Notes: generated from the letters alone by a model not told the origin. A stretch of 64,000 bases of DNA from Paraburkholderia caffeinilytica (GCF_003368325.1 NZ_CP031466.1:62001-126000); one strand, 5' to 3'. Positions 53,649 to 63,838 are shown, counted from the stretch's first letter. A program made the numbers and translations.

Positions 53649-54641
53649 ATGTTCGAGAACATCATCCGCACTCTGGCCGCAAGCGCCGTCGCGCTCGCCT
53701 TGACGACGAGTTTCGCATCCGCCTCGCCGGACAAGCCGGTAATCGGTGTGGTCGTGAAGATTGGCGGCATCCCCTGGTTCAACGCCATGGAAGCGGGAAT
53801 CAAGAAGCGCGCTGACCAGCTCGGCGTCAAGGCATTTATGGTCGGGCCGACAAGCGCAGACCCCGCCCTTCAGGTCCGGGCCATTGAGGATCTGATTGCG
53901 CAACACGTCGACGTCATCGGCGTAGTGCCGAACGACGCGCAGGTGCTCGAACCCGTTTTGCAGCGCGCTCGCGCTGCGGGTATCAAAGTCATTACGCACG
54001 AGTCTCCGAAGCAGCAGAACGTGGATTGGGACTTTGAACTGGCATCGGCCAAGGGCTTTGGCGAAGCCTACGGGAAACGCCTCGGTGAGGCGCTGGGCGG
54101 AAAAGGCGAATACGCCGTTTTCGTCGGGTCGCTCACTGTGCCTTTGCATAACGCGTGGGCGGATGCGGCAATCGCCTATATCAAAGCCAATTATCCCGGG
54201 ATGACCCTTGTCGGGGACCGCTACGGCGTCGCTGAAGATGTGGACGCCTCGCGCAAAACGGCGCTCGACCTCATGCGCGCTCATCCTGACTTGAAAGGCA
54301 TCCTCGCGTTCGGCAGCCAGGGGCCCATTGGGGCAGCGCGCGCCGTCGCGGAGCAGCAGGCGAAAGGAAAGGTCCTGGTTCTCGGGCCGTTCTCGCCTGG
54401 GCAGGGCCGAAAGCTTGTCCATGACGGTGTGCTGACGGGCGGATACATGTGGAATCCGGAAGTGGCCGGCGAAGTGTTCGTGACGCTCGGCACGATGCTC
54501 GTAAAGGGCCAGCCGGTTAAGGAGGGCACGAATATCCCAGGTCTGGGCGTGGTGCGCCCCGACGGTCACACGCTGATCGTGAACCAGCTGGTCGACCTCA
54601 ACGCCAAAACCGTCGACGACCTCGCAAAGACTGGCCTCTGA
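53649..54641 (+). CDS. Sugar ABC transporter periplasmic binding protein
   Basis: The 330-aa protein follows GGAG and has a signal peptide (IIRTLAASAVALALTTSFASA, cleavage near residue 25). It is a ribose/autoinducer-2 type binding protein: DKPVIGVVVKIGGIPWFNAMEAGIKKRA, AIEDLIAQHVDVIGVVPND, GILAFGSQGPIGAARAVAEQQ and VLGPFSPGQGRKLVHDG. It captures the sugar in the periplasm for the ATPase and two permeases that follow. The exact sugar cannot be read from the sequence. It is the first gene of the LacI-controlled operon. Confidence 0.9.
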   Translation: MFENIIRTLAASAVALALTTSFASASPDKPVIGVVVKIGGIPWFNAMEAGIKKRADQLGVKAFMVGPTSADPALQVRAIEDLIAQHVDVIGVVPNDAQVLEPVLQRARAAGIKVITHESPKQQNVDWDFELASAKGFGEAYGKRLGEALGGKGEYAVFVGSLTVPLHNAWADAAIAYIKANYPGMTLVGDRYGVAEDVDASRKTALDLMRAHPDLKGILAFGSQGPIGAARAVAEQQAKGKVLVLGPFSPGQGRKLVHDGVLTGGYMWNPEVAGEVFVTLGTMLVKGQPVKEGTNIPGLGVVRPDGHTLIVNQLVDLNAKTVDDLAKTGL

Positions 54642-54756
54642 CGCGATTCTTCTGCCGAACGGGTGAGCGCGGATGTGGCGCTGCTCACCCGGAAGTCAAC
54701 GGTACGGCACATCTGGCTGCAAGTCGGTCATGTGCAAGTGCTATCGGAGCGTTTTC

Positions 54757-56325
54757 ATGAGTCAACCGGCTGCCATCAATAGCTTCAGTTCTCCAGGAAG
54801 TCATGTGAACACGGCAACCGTCGCGTTCGACGCGGGCCGCACACCTCTGCTCAAGCTTGAGAACATCTCCAAAATCTTTGGCGGCGTCAAAGCGCTGCGC
54901 GCCGTCAAGTTCGACATCATGCCCGGCGAAGTGCTCTGCCTTGCGGGCGAGAACGGTTGCGGCAAGAGCACCATCATCAAGATTATCAGTGGCGTCTATC
55001 AGCCGGAATCTGGCGCAGTGATGCTCATGGACGGCAAGTCAATTGACGGCCTCGACCCGGCGAGAGCGCGCGACCTCGGTATCCAGGTCATCTGGCAGGA
55101 TCTGGCGCTCTTCCCCGAGATGACCGTCGCGGAAAACATCGCTTTCGAGCAGAACCTTGGCTCCCGTCCGCGTATCGTTCGCTATGGAAAGATGAAGGAG
55201 GCGGCACGCCGGATTCTTGAGCGGCTCGGCGTTTCGATCGACCTCGACCGATCGGTTCGTTCGCTATCGATTGCCCAGCGTCAGGTCGTGGCGATTGCGA
55301 GAGCGCTGGTTCGCGACGCTCGTCTCGTCTTCATGGACGAGCCGACTGCCTCGCTCAGCCATGCCGAAACCGAAGCGCTGCTGAAAATTGTCCGACGGCT
55401 TTCCGCCGATGGCATTGCCGTGGTGTTCGTCAGTCATCGTCTTGCTGAAGTGCTCGACGTCTGCACTCGCGTGACGGTTTTTCGCGATGGACAGTACGTC
55501 GGCACCTTTCCGACCGAGGGCATGACTCAAACCCGTCTCACCGAACTGATGACGGGCCGCACGTTCGACTATGAGGTGCGTACGACGGACCTGTCGAAAG
55601 CCCCGGTCGTGTTGGCGGTGCAGGGTTTGTCGCGGGCGCGCCAATATCATGACGTGTCGTTCAACGTGCGACGCGGCGAGATTCTCGGCGTCACGGGGCG
55701 GCTTGGCGCAGGTCGAACTGAAATTGCATTGTCGCTTTTCGGAATGACCTCCCCGAATGCGGGTTCCATCCGGCTCGACGGAAAAGAACTGTCGCTGCGC
55801 ACGAATCGCGATGCAATCCGCGCGGGTATCGCCTACGTGTCTGAAGACCGGCTCCAACTCGGACTGATACAGCCGCAATCCATTGGCGACAACACGGTTG
55901 CGGCGGTGCTGGACGACCTTCTGGACGGCGCCCATCTCATCGCCGCCAAGAAGCGAAACGCACTGATTCAAGACTGGATTCAGCAACTGGCGGTGAAAAT
56001 CGGGAAACCGGACGATGCGGTCTCGACACTGTCAGGTGGCAACCAGCAGCGCATCGTGCTCGCCAAGTGGCTGGCAACCCACCCGAAGCTCCTGATTCTG
56101 GATTCGCCCACCGTCGGCGTCGACGTCGGCGCCCGGGCTGGCATCTTCGCCATCATTCACAAGCTCGCTGCCGAGGGTATGGCCATCTTGCTGATATCGG
56201 ACGAGATTCCGGAGGTCTACTTCAACGCCGACCGAATTCTGCATATGCGCGGTGGCCGCATTGTTAAAGAGTACGTGCCGGGAACGACAACGATGGAACA
56301 AATCGAGCGAGACGTCCATGCCTGA
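54757..56325 (+). CDS. Sugar ABC transporter ATP-binding protein (duplicated ATPase)
   Basis: I use ATG 54757 (522 aa). The first ATPase half has Walker A GENGCGKST, the linker LSIAQRQVVAIARAL and Walker B ARLVFMDEP. The second half has a degenerate Walker A (GRLGAGRTE), the linker LSGGNQQRIVLAKWL and LLILDSPTVGVDVGA. This asymmetry is typical of RbsA/XylG/MglA-class importers. It powers uptake together with the two permeases, and its stop overlaps the first permease start by eight bases. Confidence 0.93.
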   Translation: MSQPAAINSFSSPGSHVNTATVAFDAGRTPLLKLENISKIFGGVKALRAVKFDIMPGEVLCLAGENGCGKSTIIKIISGVYQPESGAVMLMDGKSIDGLDPARARDLGIQVIWQDLALFPEMTVAENIAFEQNLGSRPRIVRYGKMKEAARRILERLGVSIDLDRSVRSLSIAQRQVVAIARALVRDARLVFMDEPTASLSHAETEALLKIVRRLSADGIAVVFVSHRLAEVLDVCTRVTVFRDGQYVGTFPTEGMTQTRLTELMTGRTFDYEVRTTDLSKAPVVLAVQGLSRARQYHDVSFNVRRGEILGVTGRLGAGRTEIALSLFGMTSPNAGSIRLDGKELSLRTNRDAIRAGIAYVSEDRLQLGLIQPQSIGDNTVAAVLDDLLDGAHLIAAKKRNALIQDWIQQLAVKIGKPDDAVSTLSGGNQQRIVLAKWLATHPKLLILDSPTVGVDVGARAGIFAIIHKLAAEGMAILLISDEIPEVYFNADRILHMRGGRIVKEYVPGTTTMEQIERDVHA

Positions 56326-57331
56326 ATTTCGCAAACTCGGAATCGGTTCGATCGAGGCGCTGCTGATTCTCGTTATCGCGCTCATGGTGATTGGCCTTAG
56401 CCTTTCAACCTCGACCTTCCTTACTCTCCCAAACCTGTTCGACCTGATTAACCAGAGTTCCGTCAACATCATTTTCGCAGTTGGACTGCTGGTTGTTCTG
56501 ATTGCCGGCGGCATTGATATCTCGTTCGCCGTCGGTGCATCGGTGGTTCAGTACCTCACCGCGTTGGCAGTGATGCGGCTCGGCGGTGGCAACTGGGCGC
56601 TCGGCTTCATTCTGTCCGCGTTTTTAGGGTTTCTGCTTGGCTCAATCAACGCCACGATTATCTACAGATTTCGCATCGTTTCGATTGTCGTGACGATTGC
56701 CACGTTCAATGTGTTCTTCGGTGGGTTGATGTTCCTCACGGGAGGGGTGTCCATCTACGACCTGCCGGACTGGTGGACCGACAGACTTTCGATCGTCAAC
56801 CTCCACACGGCGAGTGGCAACGCGAATCTCGCACTGCCGGTGGTTGTGATGGTCGTCATGGTCATAGCCACGTGGTTTCTGTTGCGACGGACGACAACCG
56901 GTCGGCAGCTCTACGCAATGGGCGACAACCCCGAAGCGGCCAGACGGGTTGGGGTCAACCTGGGTGCGATGCACTACATCGCCTACGGTTGGCTTGGCAT
57001 GATGGCCGGCATAGCCGGACTGATGCAAGCGCATTACGTGCAGGAAGTCGTGCCGAATGCGTTCTATGGCCGCGAGCTGGATGTACTCGCCGCCGTGGTT
57101 CTCGGTGGAGCGCGCCTGGGCGGCGGGCGCGGCACGATTCTCGGCGCAATCCTCGGCATCCTGCTGACCGCCATTACCGCGAATGGGCTCAACCTGCTCG
57201 GTATCTCACCGTATGCGTTCAAGATGATTATCGGCGCAATCATCCTTATCGCCATCACCTTGTCGAGCGACGGTTTCGCCAAGCTCGTCGGAGCGCGATT
57301 CGCGTCACAGAGCGTAAAGGCCACGTCATGA
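56318..57331 (+). CDS. Sugar ABC transporter permease 1
   Basis: From ATG 56318 the 337-aa protein shows about nine hydrophobic helices (for example IEALLILVIALMVIGLSL, INQSSVNIIFAVGLLVVLIAGGIDIS, and IILIAITLSS). It carries the RbsC-type cytoplasmic motif ARRVGVNLGAMHYIAYGWLGMMAGIAG that contacts the ATPase. It overlaps the ATPase gene and the second permease gene (ATGA at 57328), indicating one operon. Two different permeases imply a heterodimeric channel. Confidence 0.92.
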   Translation: MPEFRKLGIGSIEALLILVIALMVIGLSLSTSTFLTLPNLFDLINQSSVNIIFAVGLLVVLIAGGIDISFAVGASVVQYLTALAVMRLGGGNWALGFILSAFLGFLLGSINATIIYRFRIVSIVVTIATFNVFFGGLMFLTGGVSIYDLPDWWTDRLSIVNLHTASGNANLALPVVVMVVMVIATWFLLRRTTTGRQLYAMGDNPEAARRVGVNLGAMHYIAYGWLGMMAGIAGLMQAHYVQEVVPNAFYGRELDVLAAVVLGGARLGGGRGTILGAILGILLTAITANGLNLLGISPYAFKMIIGAIILIAITLSSDGFAKLVGARFASQSVKATS

Positions 57332-58359
57332 AAACATCTTCATATGAACGTGCGGGTGTGCCGCTCGTGCCGGCGGATGTCGCCGGCTTGCTTGGATTTC
57401 TCGTTCTGGTCATCGCGATCCTGAGCTTCGCATCCGACCGATTCTTCTCGGCGAGCACCTTCGTCTCGATAGCATTCCAGTTGCCGGAACTCGGCTTCTT
57501 TACGCTGGCGATGCTGATGCCCCTGATTTCCGGCGGCTTCAATCTCGCGGTGACGTTCACTGCGAACATGTCGGGGTTGGCGATGGCGTGGGTGCTTCAT
57601 ACGTACGGCGGCGCGGACGCGAGCGCTGTAGCCGTCATCCTCGGCATCGCTGCGGCGTTGGTCACCGGTTCCACCGCCGGTTGGGTGATGGGTGCTGTCA
57701 TCGCGCGCACCGGAGCTAGCCCAATCCTGGTGTCTTTGTCGATGATGATTTTTTTGCGTGGGTTAGGTGAGTTCCTCACACGCGGCGGCGACATCTCGGG
57801 GTTCCCGCCGTTCGTGCGCGAAATGGGCAACGGCGTTTTCCTCGGCATACCGATTCCTCTCCTGATTTTTCTCGGCTGCGCATTGCTTTGGCACGTTGTC
57901 ATGACACGGTCGCGGCTCGGTTTCGCCACCCGCATGATTGGGTCGAATCTGGAGGCGACGCGGTACGCCGGTATCGCGACAACACGCGCCGTCACTCGAA
58001 TCTACATGCTGTCGGGACTGATGTGCGGCGTGGCCGGCGTGGTCATGGCGGCGCAATTCAATTCGGTTCGGGTCGGTCATGGCGAGGCATTTTTGCTGAT
58101 CTCCGTGCTGGCCTGCTTCCTTGGCCGCGTCGACCCATTCGGCGGTTTCGGCCGCGTCGTGCCAGTCGTGATCGCGCTCGTCATTCTCCAGGTGATTGCT
58201 TCCGGTCTCAATTTGCTCGGTGCCAACCAGCACCTGGCGACTGCGTTGTGGGGAGTCTTCCTGCTTGCCGTGATGCTGTTCCGTTGGGCATGGGCGAACG
58301 GCATTTCCAAAACTTTGGTCCGCAGGCGCGTGACCGCATCTGAAGGAGTGACACAATGA
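57328..58359 (+). CDS. Sugar ABC transporter permease 2
   Basis: The 343-aa membrane protein of the same class has helices such as VAGLLGFLVLVIAILSFAS, LGFFTLAMLMPLISGGFNLA and VVPVVIALVILQVIASGLNLL, and the ATPase-contact region ATRYAGIATTRAVTRIYMLSGLMCGVAG. It partners permease 1. The stop overlaps the epimerase start by four bases, so translation is coupled. Confidence 0.92.
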   Translation: MKTSSYERAGVPLVPADVAGLLGFLVLVIAILSFASDRFFSASTFVSIAFQLPELGFFTLAMLMPLISGGFNLAVTFTANMSGLAMAWVLHTYGGADASAVAVILGIAAALVTGSTAGWVMGAVIARTGASPILVSLSMMIFLRGLGEFLTRGGDISGFPPFVREMGNGVFLGIPIPLLIFLGCALLWHVVMTRSRLGFATRMIGSNLEATRYAGIATTRAVTRIYMLSGLMCGVAGVVMAAQFNSVRVGHGEAFLLISVLACFLGRVDPFGGFGRVVPVVIALVILQVIASGLNLLGANQHLATALWGVFLLAVMLFRWAWANGISKTLVRRRVTASEGVTQ

Positions 58360-59231
58360 ACAAGCTTGGCGTGCACGCACTGGTATGGGCCGGCGACTTG
58401 ACGCCTGAATCGACCCGCAAGGTCTTGAGTTCGACCAAGGCCGCCGGATTCGACCTCGCGGAATTGTCCCTGCATGGCCCGAAGGTCATGGACCTGGCGC
58501 TCACGCGAGATTTGTTGCAGGAGCACGAACTGGAGGTTGGCTGCTCGCGCGGCCTTACCTTTGATGCGGACGTGTCGAGCGAGGACTCCGCCACTGTTGC
58601 TCGCGGCGTGGCGTTGCTGGAGGAAGCCATCACCATTACGTCGGCGATTGGAGGGCACTACTTCGGCGGAATCCTTTACGGCGCGATGGCGAAATACAAT
58701 GCGCCTGTCACGAAGAAAGGCCGGCAAAACGCTGTCGATTCCATCAAGCGCATTGCGGATTTCGCGCTCAGGAAGAATGTGACGCTGGGGCTCGAGGTAG
58801 TGAATCGCTATGAGAGCAATCTGCTGAACACGGCGTCCCAAGCGCTGGCCATGCTCGACGAAGTCGATGCGCCTAACGTTGTCGTTCACCTCGATACCTA
58901 TCACATGAACATTGAGGAATCCGATTTCATGCAACCGATTCTTCAGTGTGGAAAGCGGCTTGGGTACGTGCATATCGGGGAGAGCAATCGCGGGTATCTC
59001 GGCTCCGGCACCATCGAGTTCGCCCAGTTATTTCATGCGCTCGCAATGATTGACTACAAGGGCGTAGTGACCTTCGAGAGTTTCTCTTCGACCGTCGTCA
59101 ACGAGCAACTGTCCAACGCATTGGCTATCTGGCGCAATCTTTGGGACGATGGCATGGACCTCGCAACGCATGCCCGCGAGTTCATCGCGGGAGGCATCAA
59201 TGCCGCCGCCAAAGCAAAGGCCCACCACTAA
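58356..59231 (+). CDS. Sugar phosphate isomerase/epimerase (D-tagatose/psicose 3-epimerase type)
   Basis: The 291-aa TIM-barrel protein has the metal-binding set of the family: Glu in TLGLEVVNRYE, Asp in VVVHLDTYHMN, His in GYVHIGESNRG and Glu in GVVTFESFSS. Such enzymes interconvert ketohexoses at C3 (or related sugars) using Mn or Co. Its place directly after the permeases suggests it converts the imported sugar before phosphorylation by the kinase that follows. The particular substrate is not determined. Confidence 0.88.
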   Translation: MNKLGVHALVWAGDLTPESTRKVLSSTKAAGFDLAELSLHGPKVMDLALTRDLLQEHELEVGCSRGLTFDADVSSEDSATVARGVALLEEAITITSAIGGHYFGGILYGAMAKYNAPVTKKGRQNAVDSIKRIADFALRKNVTLGLEVVNRYESNLLNTASQALAMLDEVDAPNVVVHLDTYHMNIEESDFMQPILQCGKRLGYVHIGESNRGYLGSGTIEFAQLFHALAMIDYKGVVTFESFSSTVVNEQLSNALAIWRNLWDDGMDLATHAREFIAGGINAAAKAKAHH

Positions 59232-59358
59232 GCGCCTGTCAGGCAATGTCGGGGAAGCGTCCCGAAGCCCGCCTGCGATTCTTTGCGTGAAATGTGTATC
59301 TGACTTCGGCGAGGGCAAAAGGGCGCTCGCCGAACATCACGTTCCTGGAGCATTTTGA

Positions 59359-59988
59359 ATGATGTCGATGATCGAGGACCGGTATCTGAACCGTCTACGC
59401 CAACTGACTGCCGACGGACGTCGCCGCATTCTCGGCCTGGTCGGCGCGCCGGGAGCCGGCAAGTCGACGCTCGCGCAAGCAATTGTCGATGCGTTACCCG
59501 GGAAGGCAATCATTGTGCCGATGGACGGGTTCCATCTTGCTAACGCCGAACTCGTGCGGCTCGGGCGTGCGTCACGAAAAGGTGCGGAAGATACATTCGA
59601 CAGCGCCGGCTATGTTGCGCTCCTGAGCCGCCTGCGTCAGCAGCGCAACGATGAAACAATCTATGCCCCCATCTTTCGCCGGGAAATCGAGGAACCTATC
59701 GCCGGTGCGATTCCCGTGGCGCCCGATATTCCGCTCGTCATCACCGAAGGGAATTACCTTCTTCTTGAACATGGGCACTGGAAAGGTGTGCGACCGCTTC
59801 TCGACGAAGTCTGGTACGTCAACGTCGATTCGGCGCTTCGACAGCAACGTCTTGTTAGTCGCCACATGCGCTTCGGCCGGAATGAGGGCGCGGCGAGACA
59901 GTGGGTTCTGCAGACTGACGAGGTGAACGCGACCTTGATTGATTCGACCCGAGCGCGCGCCGACCTTCAGTTCCATTGGTCATCGTAA
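59359..59988 (+). CDS. P-loop sugar/nucleoside kinase (uridine kinase-like)
   Basis: ATG 59359 has CTGGAG nine bases upstream; the protein is 209 aa. The P-loop is LGLVGAPGAGKSTLAQAIVDAL; PMDGFHLANAELVRLGR is the substrate and Mg-binding strand (Asp and His). The lid region has RRDIEEP-like residues (FRREIEEPI), and LVITEGNYLLLEHGHWKGVRPLLDEVWYV is the family signature. Related proteins accompany fructose and other sugar transporters. Here it probably phosphorylates the sugar released by the epimerase. It ends the operon. Confidence 0.88.
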   Translation: MMSMIEDRYLNRLRQLTADGRRRILGLVGAPGAGKSTLAQAIVDALPGKAIIVPMDGFHLANAELVRLGRASRKGAEDTFDSAGYVALLSRLRQQRNDETIYAPIFRREIEEPIAGAIPVAPDIPLVITEGNYLLLEHGHWKGVRPLLDEVWYVNVDSALRQQRLVSRHMRFGRNEGAARQWVLQTDEVNATLIDSTRARADLQFHWSS

Positions 59989-60073
59989 TATCCCCGAGGT
60001 TTGCGGGCCGCTTGCTTGACCACGACTGGCGACCGTTCCCATGTGAAAATACGCTCAGGCACCCTGCCAATGA

Positions 60074-60760
60074 ATGGAGACAAGCTTGAGCAAAAGCGCA
60101 GCGCCGACCACTGAAACATGGCATATGGACGACGCTACGGCGGGCGTGTGGATTCGCGCTGCCCATCTCGGCCGGAAGATAAAGGTCGAAAAGGGCAGCA
60201 TGATCTATCGTCAGGGCGAGCTCGGCTTTACCTTTTACTTTCTGCTGTCAGGCCGTATCCAGATCGCAATTTTTCAGAGTGACGGCGCCGAGTTCATGCT
60301 TGAAATGATGGGGCCATGGGCGATGTTCGGCGAGTCTCCTGCGATGGACGGCTTTCCGCGAATCGCAACCGCCATCGCGGCTGAGGATTCGGAGCTGATC
60401 GAGTTTGACATCCGGGTTATCAAAGAAGTCATTCCGTCCTGTCCGGAACTCGCCATCTCCCTCATGCGTATCGTTGCGCTCAAACAGCGAATTCTGGCGT
60501 CCCGCATGCAATATCTCGCGCTCCCAAAGCCGGAGATGAGAATCGGAGAGCTATTGGGGCGGCTGGCCGAGCTGTATGGCGAGAAGCGGGAGGACGGCAC
60601 GCTGATATCCGTCCCTCTGACGCACGAGCAAATCGCTGCGATGACGGGGGCGACCCGCGTTACCGTCACACGTGCATTGAAGCGGCTGACGGCGCTCGGC
60701 GCGATTGAACTCCGGCAGCGTCGCATCTGGGTGCTCGACTCGTCCAAACTTATCGGTTGA
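60074..60760 (+). CDS. Crp/Fnr-family transcriptional regulator
   Basis: The protein is 228 aa from ATG 60074; a TTG at 60086, with GGAGAC just before it, is an equally good start. Residues 20-150 form the cyclic-nucleotide-binding beta-barrel (VEKGSMIYRQGELGFTFYFLLSGRIQIAI, MGPWAMFGESPAM). The C-terminal winged helix contains LTHEQIAAMTGATRVTVTRALKRLTALGAI. No Cys cluster of the Fnr type is present, so it likely senses a small ligand or none. It may control the nearby genes (RidA, dioxygenase), which lie downstream in the same direction. Confidence 0.88.
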   Translation: METSLSKSAAPTTETWHMDDATAGVWIRAAHLGRKIKVEKGSMIYRQGELGFTFYFLLSGRIQIAIFQSDGAEFMLEMMGPWAMFGESPAMDGFPRIATAIAAEDSELIEFDIRVIKEVIPSCPELAISLMRIVALKQRILASRMQYLALPKPEMRIGELLGRLAELYGEKREDGTLISVPLTHEQIAAMTGATRVTVTRALKRLTALGAIELRQRRIWVLDSSKLIG

Positions 60761-60861
60761 TTTGGTAACCCGCTATACAGACGGCAGGTCTGTCGGTCAC
60801 TTAAAGTGGTCACGATTGGAATCGGATTCCCCGTACCCCATCAGTTGATTGAAGGACTGCC

Positions 60862-61275
60862 ATGAGCAAAATCGAGCGCCTGCGGCTTCCCGAAGATGAC
60901 GCAACCTTCGGAAGCAATCGCATTTTCGACCTGTTCCAGTATTCGCCGGCCGTGACGGCCAACGGGCTGGTGTTCATCGCCGGGCAAATCGGCCTGCGTG
61001 CCGACGGGTCGATTCCGGAAGACCCGAAGGAACAGATCGACGTCGCATTCAAGCGCATCGACGCTGTGCTCAAGCACATGGGTCTCGACTTCACGGATGT
61101 CGTCGAGCTCGTTTCCTATCACGTCGATATCGGCTTGCAACTCGCCACGTTCCGCGATGTGAAGGCGCAATACATTCGCTCGGACTTTCCGGCGTGGACC
61201 ATTCTCGGCATTGCCGCATTGGCTCGCCCCGAGCTTATCGTCGAAATCAAGGTCATTGCCGCGACCCGCAAGTAG
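60862..61275 (+). CDS. RidA/YjgF family protein
   Basis: The 137-aa protein has AAGGA before ATG 60862. Family blocks are YSPAVTANGLVFIAGQIGLRADGSIPEDPKEQIDVAFKRIDAVL, FTDVVELVSYHVDIG and a variant of the C-terminal segment (LARPELIVEIKVIA). RidA proteins hydrolyse reactive enamine/imine intermediates made by PLP enzymes. The usual Arg of the R-x-P active site is seen as ARPELIVEIK, so deaminase activity is plausible but not assured. Confidence 0.85.
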   Translation: MSKIERLRLPEDDATFGSNRIFDLFQYSPAVTANGLVFIAGQIGLRADGSIPEDPKEQIDVAFKRIDAVLKHMGLDFTDVVELVSYHVDIGLQLATFRDVKAQYIRSDFPAWTILGIAALARPELIVEIKVIAATRK

Positions 61276-61427
61276 GTTGCACTTTCGTCGGTGTCGACGG
61301 TAGCGTGACGCCGAGATGTTGAAGCAGCTGGATGCGCAAGCCGCTCGGGCGTGGACTCATTGTTGATTGAGATTGTACCGCCTCGAGCCTGGTCCGTAAT
61401 ATATAGTCAGGAATACTACCTGGTACC

Positions 61428-62459
61428 ATGAGCACTCAAGTAAAAACCGACGGATTCGCCTTCGTCGAATTCGTCTCATCCCGTCCGATGGCGCTCGTCG
61501 AGCTCTTCGAGCATCTTGGTTTCCGCCTGCGCGGTCAGTCCACGAGCGGCATGTTCCTTATGACGCAAGGCGCAGCCGCGTTCATCGTCAATGGAAATCC
61601 GAATGCGTTCGAGTCCCGCCATGGCGCGTCGGTACGCGCGATCGGCATCCGTGTCGACGATGCGAAGCTCGCGCTGGCACAGGCGCTCTCCGGTGGTGCG
61701 CGTATTGCCTGCGCCGGAACGGAAGGCGCGTTTGTCATCGACACGCCCACGATTCTTGGCATTGGGGACAGTCTCGTGCACTTCATTGACCGCGACTTCC
61801 GCGAGGTGTTCTCGCTTCCAGTCGAAGCTCGAAGCACACCCGAAGGCGACGCCAATATCGTCGCGGTCGACCATACGTCGAATATTGTTCACCCCGAGAA
61901 CCTCGATTTGTGGGCCAACTTCTATCGCGACACCTTCGGGTTCGTGGAAAAGCAGTATCTCGAAGTCAAGGGTCACATGTCAGGAATGCGCGCCCGCTCC
62001 ATGGTGAGTCCGTGTGGCCACGTGTCGATTCCCGTAGCAGCCGCGGCGCACGACCGGCCGGGTGTGCTCAATCAGAACGATGAGTTCATTCGTGATTACG
62101 GAGGCGAAGGAATTCAGCACATCGCCCTGCTTACATCCGACATTGAAGACACGATTCAGAAGCTCAGTGCTGCTGGGATCGAGTTTATGGCCGCGCCATC
62201 CCCGAGTTATTACGGGGGGATCGAGGCGCGTCTGCCGGGGCACGGTCTTGACATCAGCCGACTGGCGGAACGAGGCATTCTGGTCGACGGCAAGGGGCCG
62301 CGGAAGATTCTGCTTCAACGTTTCACGAAGCGTCAGATTGGACCGGTCTTCTTCGAGATTATCGAACGCCGGGGCGAAGACGGCTTTGGCGAAGGCAATT
62401 TCAAGGCGCTGTTCGAATCGCAGGAGAAGGACCAGCAGCAGCGCGGCTCGCTCAATTGA
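61428..62459 (+). CDS. hppD: 4-Hydroxyphenylpyruvate dioxygenase
   Basis: The 343-aa enzyme converts 4-hydroxyphenylpyruvate to homogentisate in tyrosine breakdown. It has the two vicinal-oxygen-chelate domains. The iron ligands appear as His in IVAVDHTSN, His in GEGIQHIALLTSD and Glu in GPVFFEIIERRG. Other family blocks are FYRDTFGFVEKQYLEVKG and LLQRFTKRQIGPVFFEI. No other tyrosine-degradation gene is adjacent. The ribosome site is weak (CCTGGTACC). Confidence 0.9.
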   Translation: MSTQVKTDGFAFVEFVSSRPMALVELFEHLGFRLRGQSTSGMFLMTQGAAAFIVNGNPNAFESRHGASVRAIGIRVDDAKLALAQALSGGARIACAGTEGAFVIDTPTILGIGDSLVHFIDRDFREVFSLPVEARSTPEGDANIVAVDHTSNIVHPENLDLWANFYRDTFGFVEKQYLEVKGHMSGMRARSMVSPCGHVSIPVAAAAHDRPGVLNQNDEFIRDYGGEGIQHIALLTSDIEDTIQKLSAAGIEFMAAPSPSYYGGIEARLPGHGLDISRLAERGILVDGKGPRKILLQRFTKRQIGPVFFEIIERRGEDGFGEGNFKALFESQEKDQQQRGSLN

Positions 62460-62475
62460 TTTAGGGAACAACGCC

Positions 62476-62631
62476 ATGACAGAGCAGGACGTCCGGAACC
62501 ACCTCCTTGCGCGATACAACGCATGGATGAATGCCATCGCGCAAAAAGACATCGATGCAATCGCGTCAATCTACGCGAGCGACGCCGTATATATGCCGCC
62601 GGCACAGCCGCGAGACGCTGCCGATAGATAA
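62476..62631 (+). pseudogene. 5' fragment of a SnoaL/DUF4440-type gene
   Basis: ATG 62476, directly after the dioxygenase gene, encodes MTEQDVRNHLLARYNAWMNA followed by IAQKDIDAIASIYASDAVYMPP, the first helices and strand of a SnoaL/DUF4440-like fold. The frame then stops after 51 residues, where about 120 would be expected. I see no continuation in other frames, so the gene appears cut off by a rearrangement in front of the alanine racemase gene. Confidence 0.6.
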
Positions 62632-62770
62632 ACCCAAAAATCAAAGCAATACAGTAACAAAAACTGGCTTGAGCTAGATACGATGGTGGAAAACGCTGCC
62701 CTTAGGCCGCAACGCGGGTCTTTAACAACGGGCATCCATTCCCTTTCCAAACCAACCCTCAACGCTTCCT

Positions 62771-63838
62771 ATGCCACGCCCGATCGTTGCACAGATTCAT
62801 CCCGCCGCAGTCAGCCACAACCTCTCCATCGTCAAGCAACGGGCACCGCGATCACGGGCCTGGGCCGTGGTCAAAGCCAATGCCTACGGACACGGAATCG
62901 AGCGTGTTCTCCCGGCCCTCGCGAATGCCGACGGCATTGCATTGCTCGATCTCGACGAGGCAGTCCGCGTGCGCGAGTTGGGTTGGACCAAGCCGATCCT
63001 TCTTCTGGAAGGCGTGTTCAAGCCGGGTGACGTGCAAATCGCCCAGCAGTTCGATCTTTCCATGGCGGTACATTGCCGCGAACAACTCGATCTGTTGCGC
63101 CTGTCGCCGACACGTGAGCGCGTCAACGTGCATCTGAAGATGAACTCCGGGATGAATCGTCTCGGATTCCGGCCCGATGCGTACCGCGCCGCGTGGGAGC
63201 AGGCCCGATCGATTCCTGGCGTTGCCGACATCACGTTGATGAGCCATTTCGCGAATGCCGACGAGGGCGACGTGGCATGGCAGATGGATCGCTTCGATGC
63301 GGCGACTCAAGACATACCGGGCCAACGAAGCCTCGCGAATTCAGCGGCCGTTCTGTGGCATCCGCAGGCGCATCGCGACTGGGTGCGGCCAGGTGTGGTG
63401 CTGTACGGCGGTTCGCCCACGGGTCAGTCGCGCCACGTCGGCGACGTGGGTTTGCGCGCCTCGATGACACTGAGAAGCGAAGTGATCGGCGTGCAGTCGT
63501 TGTCGGCGCAGGAAACGGTAGGTTACGGCCGTGCCTTCGCCGCGAACCGTGACATGCGCATTGGTGTGGTCGCATGCGGGTATGCGGACGGATACCCGCG
63601 GCACGCGTCCACGGGCACGCCAATCGCGATCGACGGCGTCATGACGCAGGTGGTGGGCCGTGTTTCGATGGACATGCTCACGGTCGATTTGACGCCGTGC
63701 CCGCATGCGCAGATCGGTTCGACAGTCGAGCTGTGGGGCGAACAGGTCAGGATCGATGACGTCGCCCACGCTTGCGGGACGATCGGGTACGAACTGATGT
63801 GCGCCCTGGCAAAACGGGTACCCGTGCAAGTCGTCTGA
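62771..63838 (+). CDS. alr: Alanine racemase
   Basis: The 355-aa PLP enzyme interconverts L- and D-alanine for cell-wall synthesis. The PLP lysine is Lys35 in [12 protein letters not shown]. The substrate-side loop is [12 protein letters not shown]. The second-subunit catalytic Tyr region is [12 protein letters not shown], and [12 protein letters not shown] is the family signature. Length matches Alr/DadX. It could be the catabolic DadX type, but dadA lies about 30 kb away. The final 160 bases of the window (63839-64000) show no feature I can support. Confidence 0.95.
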   Translation: MPRPIVAQIHPAAVSHNLSIVKQRAPRSRAWAVVKANAYGHGIERVLPALANADGIALLDLDEAVRVRELGWTKPILLLEGVFKPGDVQIAQQFDLSMAVHCREQLDLLRLSPTRERVNVHLKMNSGMNRLGFRPDAYRAAWEQARSIPGVADITLMSHFANADEGDVAWQMDRFDAATQDIPGQRSLANSAAVLWHPQAHRDWVRPGVVLYGGSPTGQSRHVGDVGLRASMTLRSEVIGVQSLSAQETVGYGRAFAANRDMRIGVVACGYADGYPRHASTGTPIAIDGVMTQVVGRVSMDMLTVDLTPCPHAQIGSTVELWGEQVRIDDVAHACGTIGYELMCALAKRVPVQVV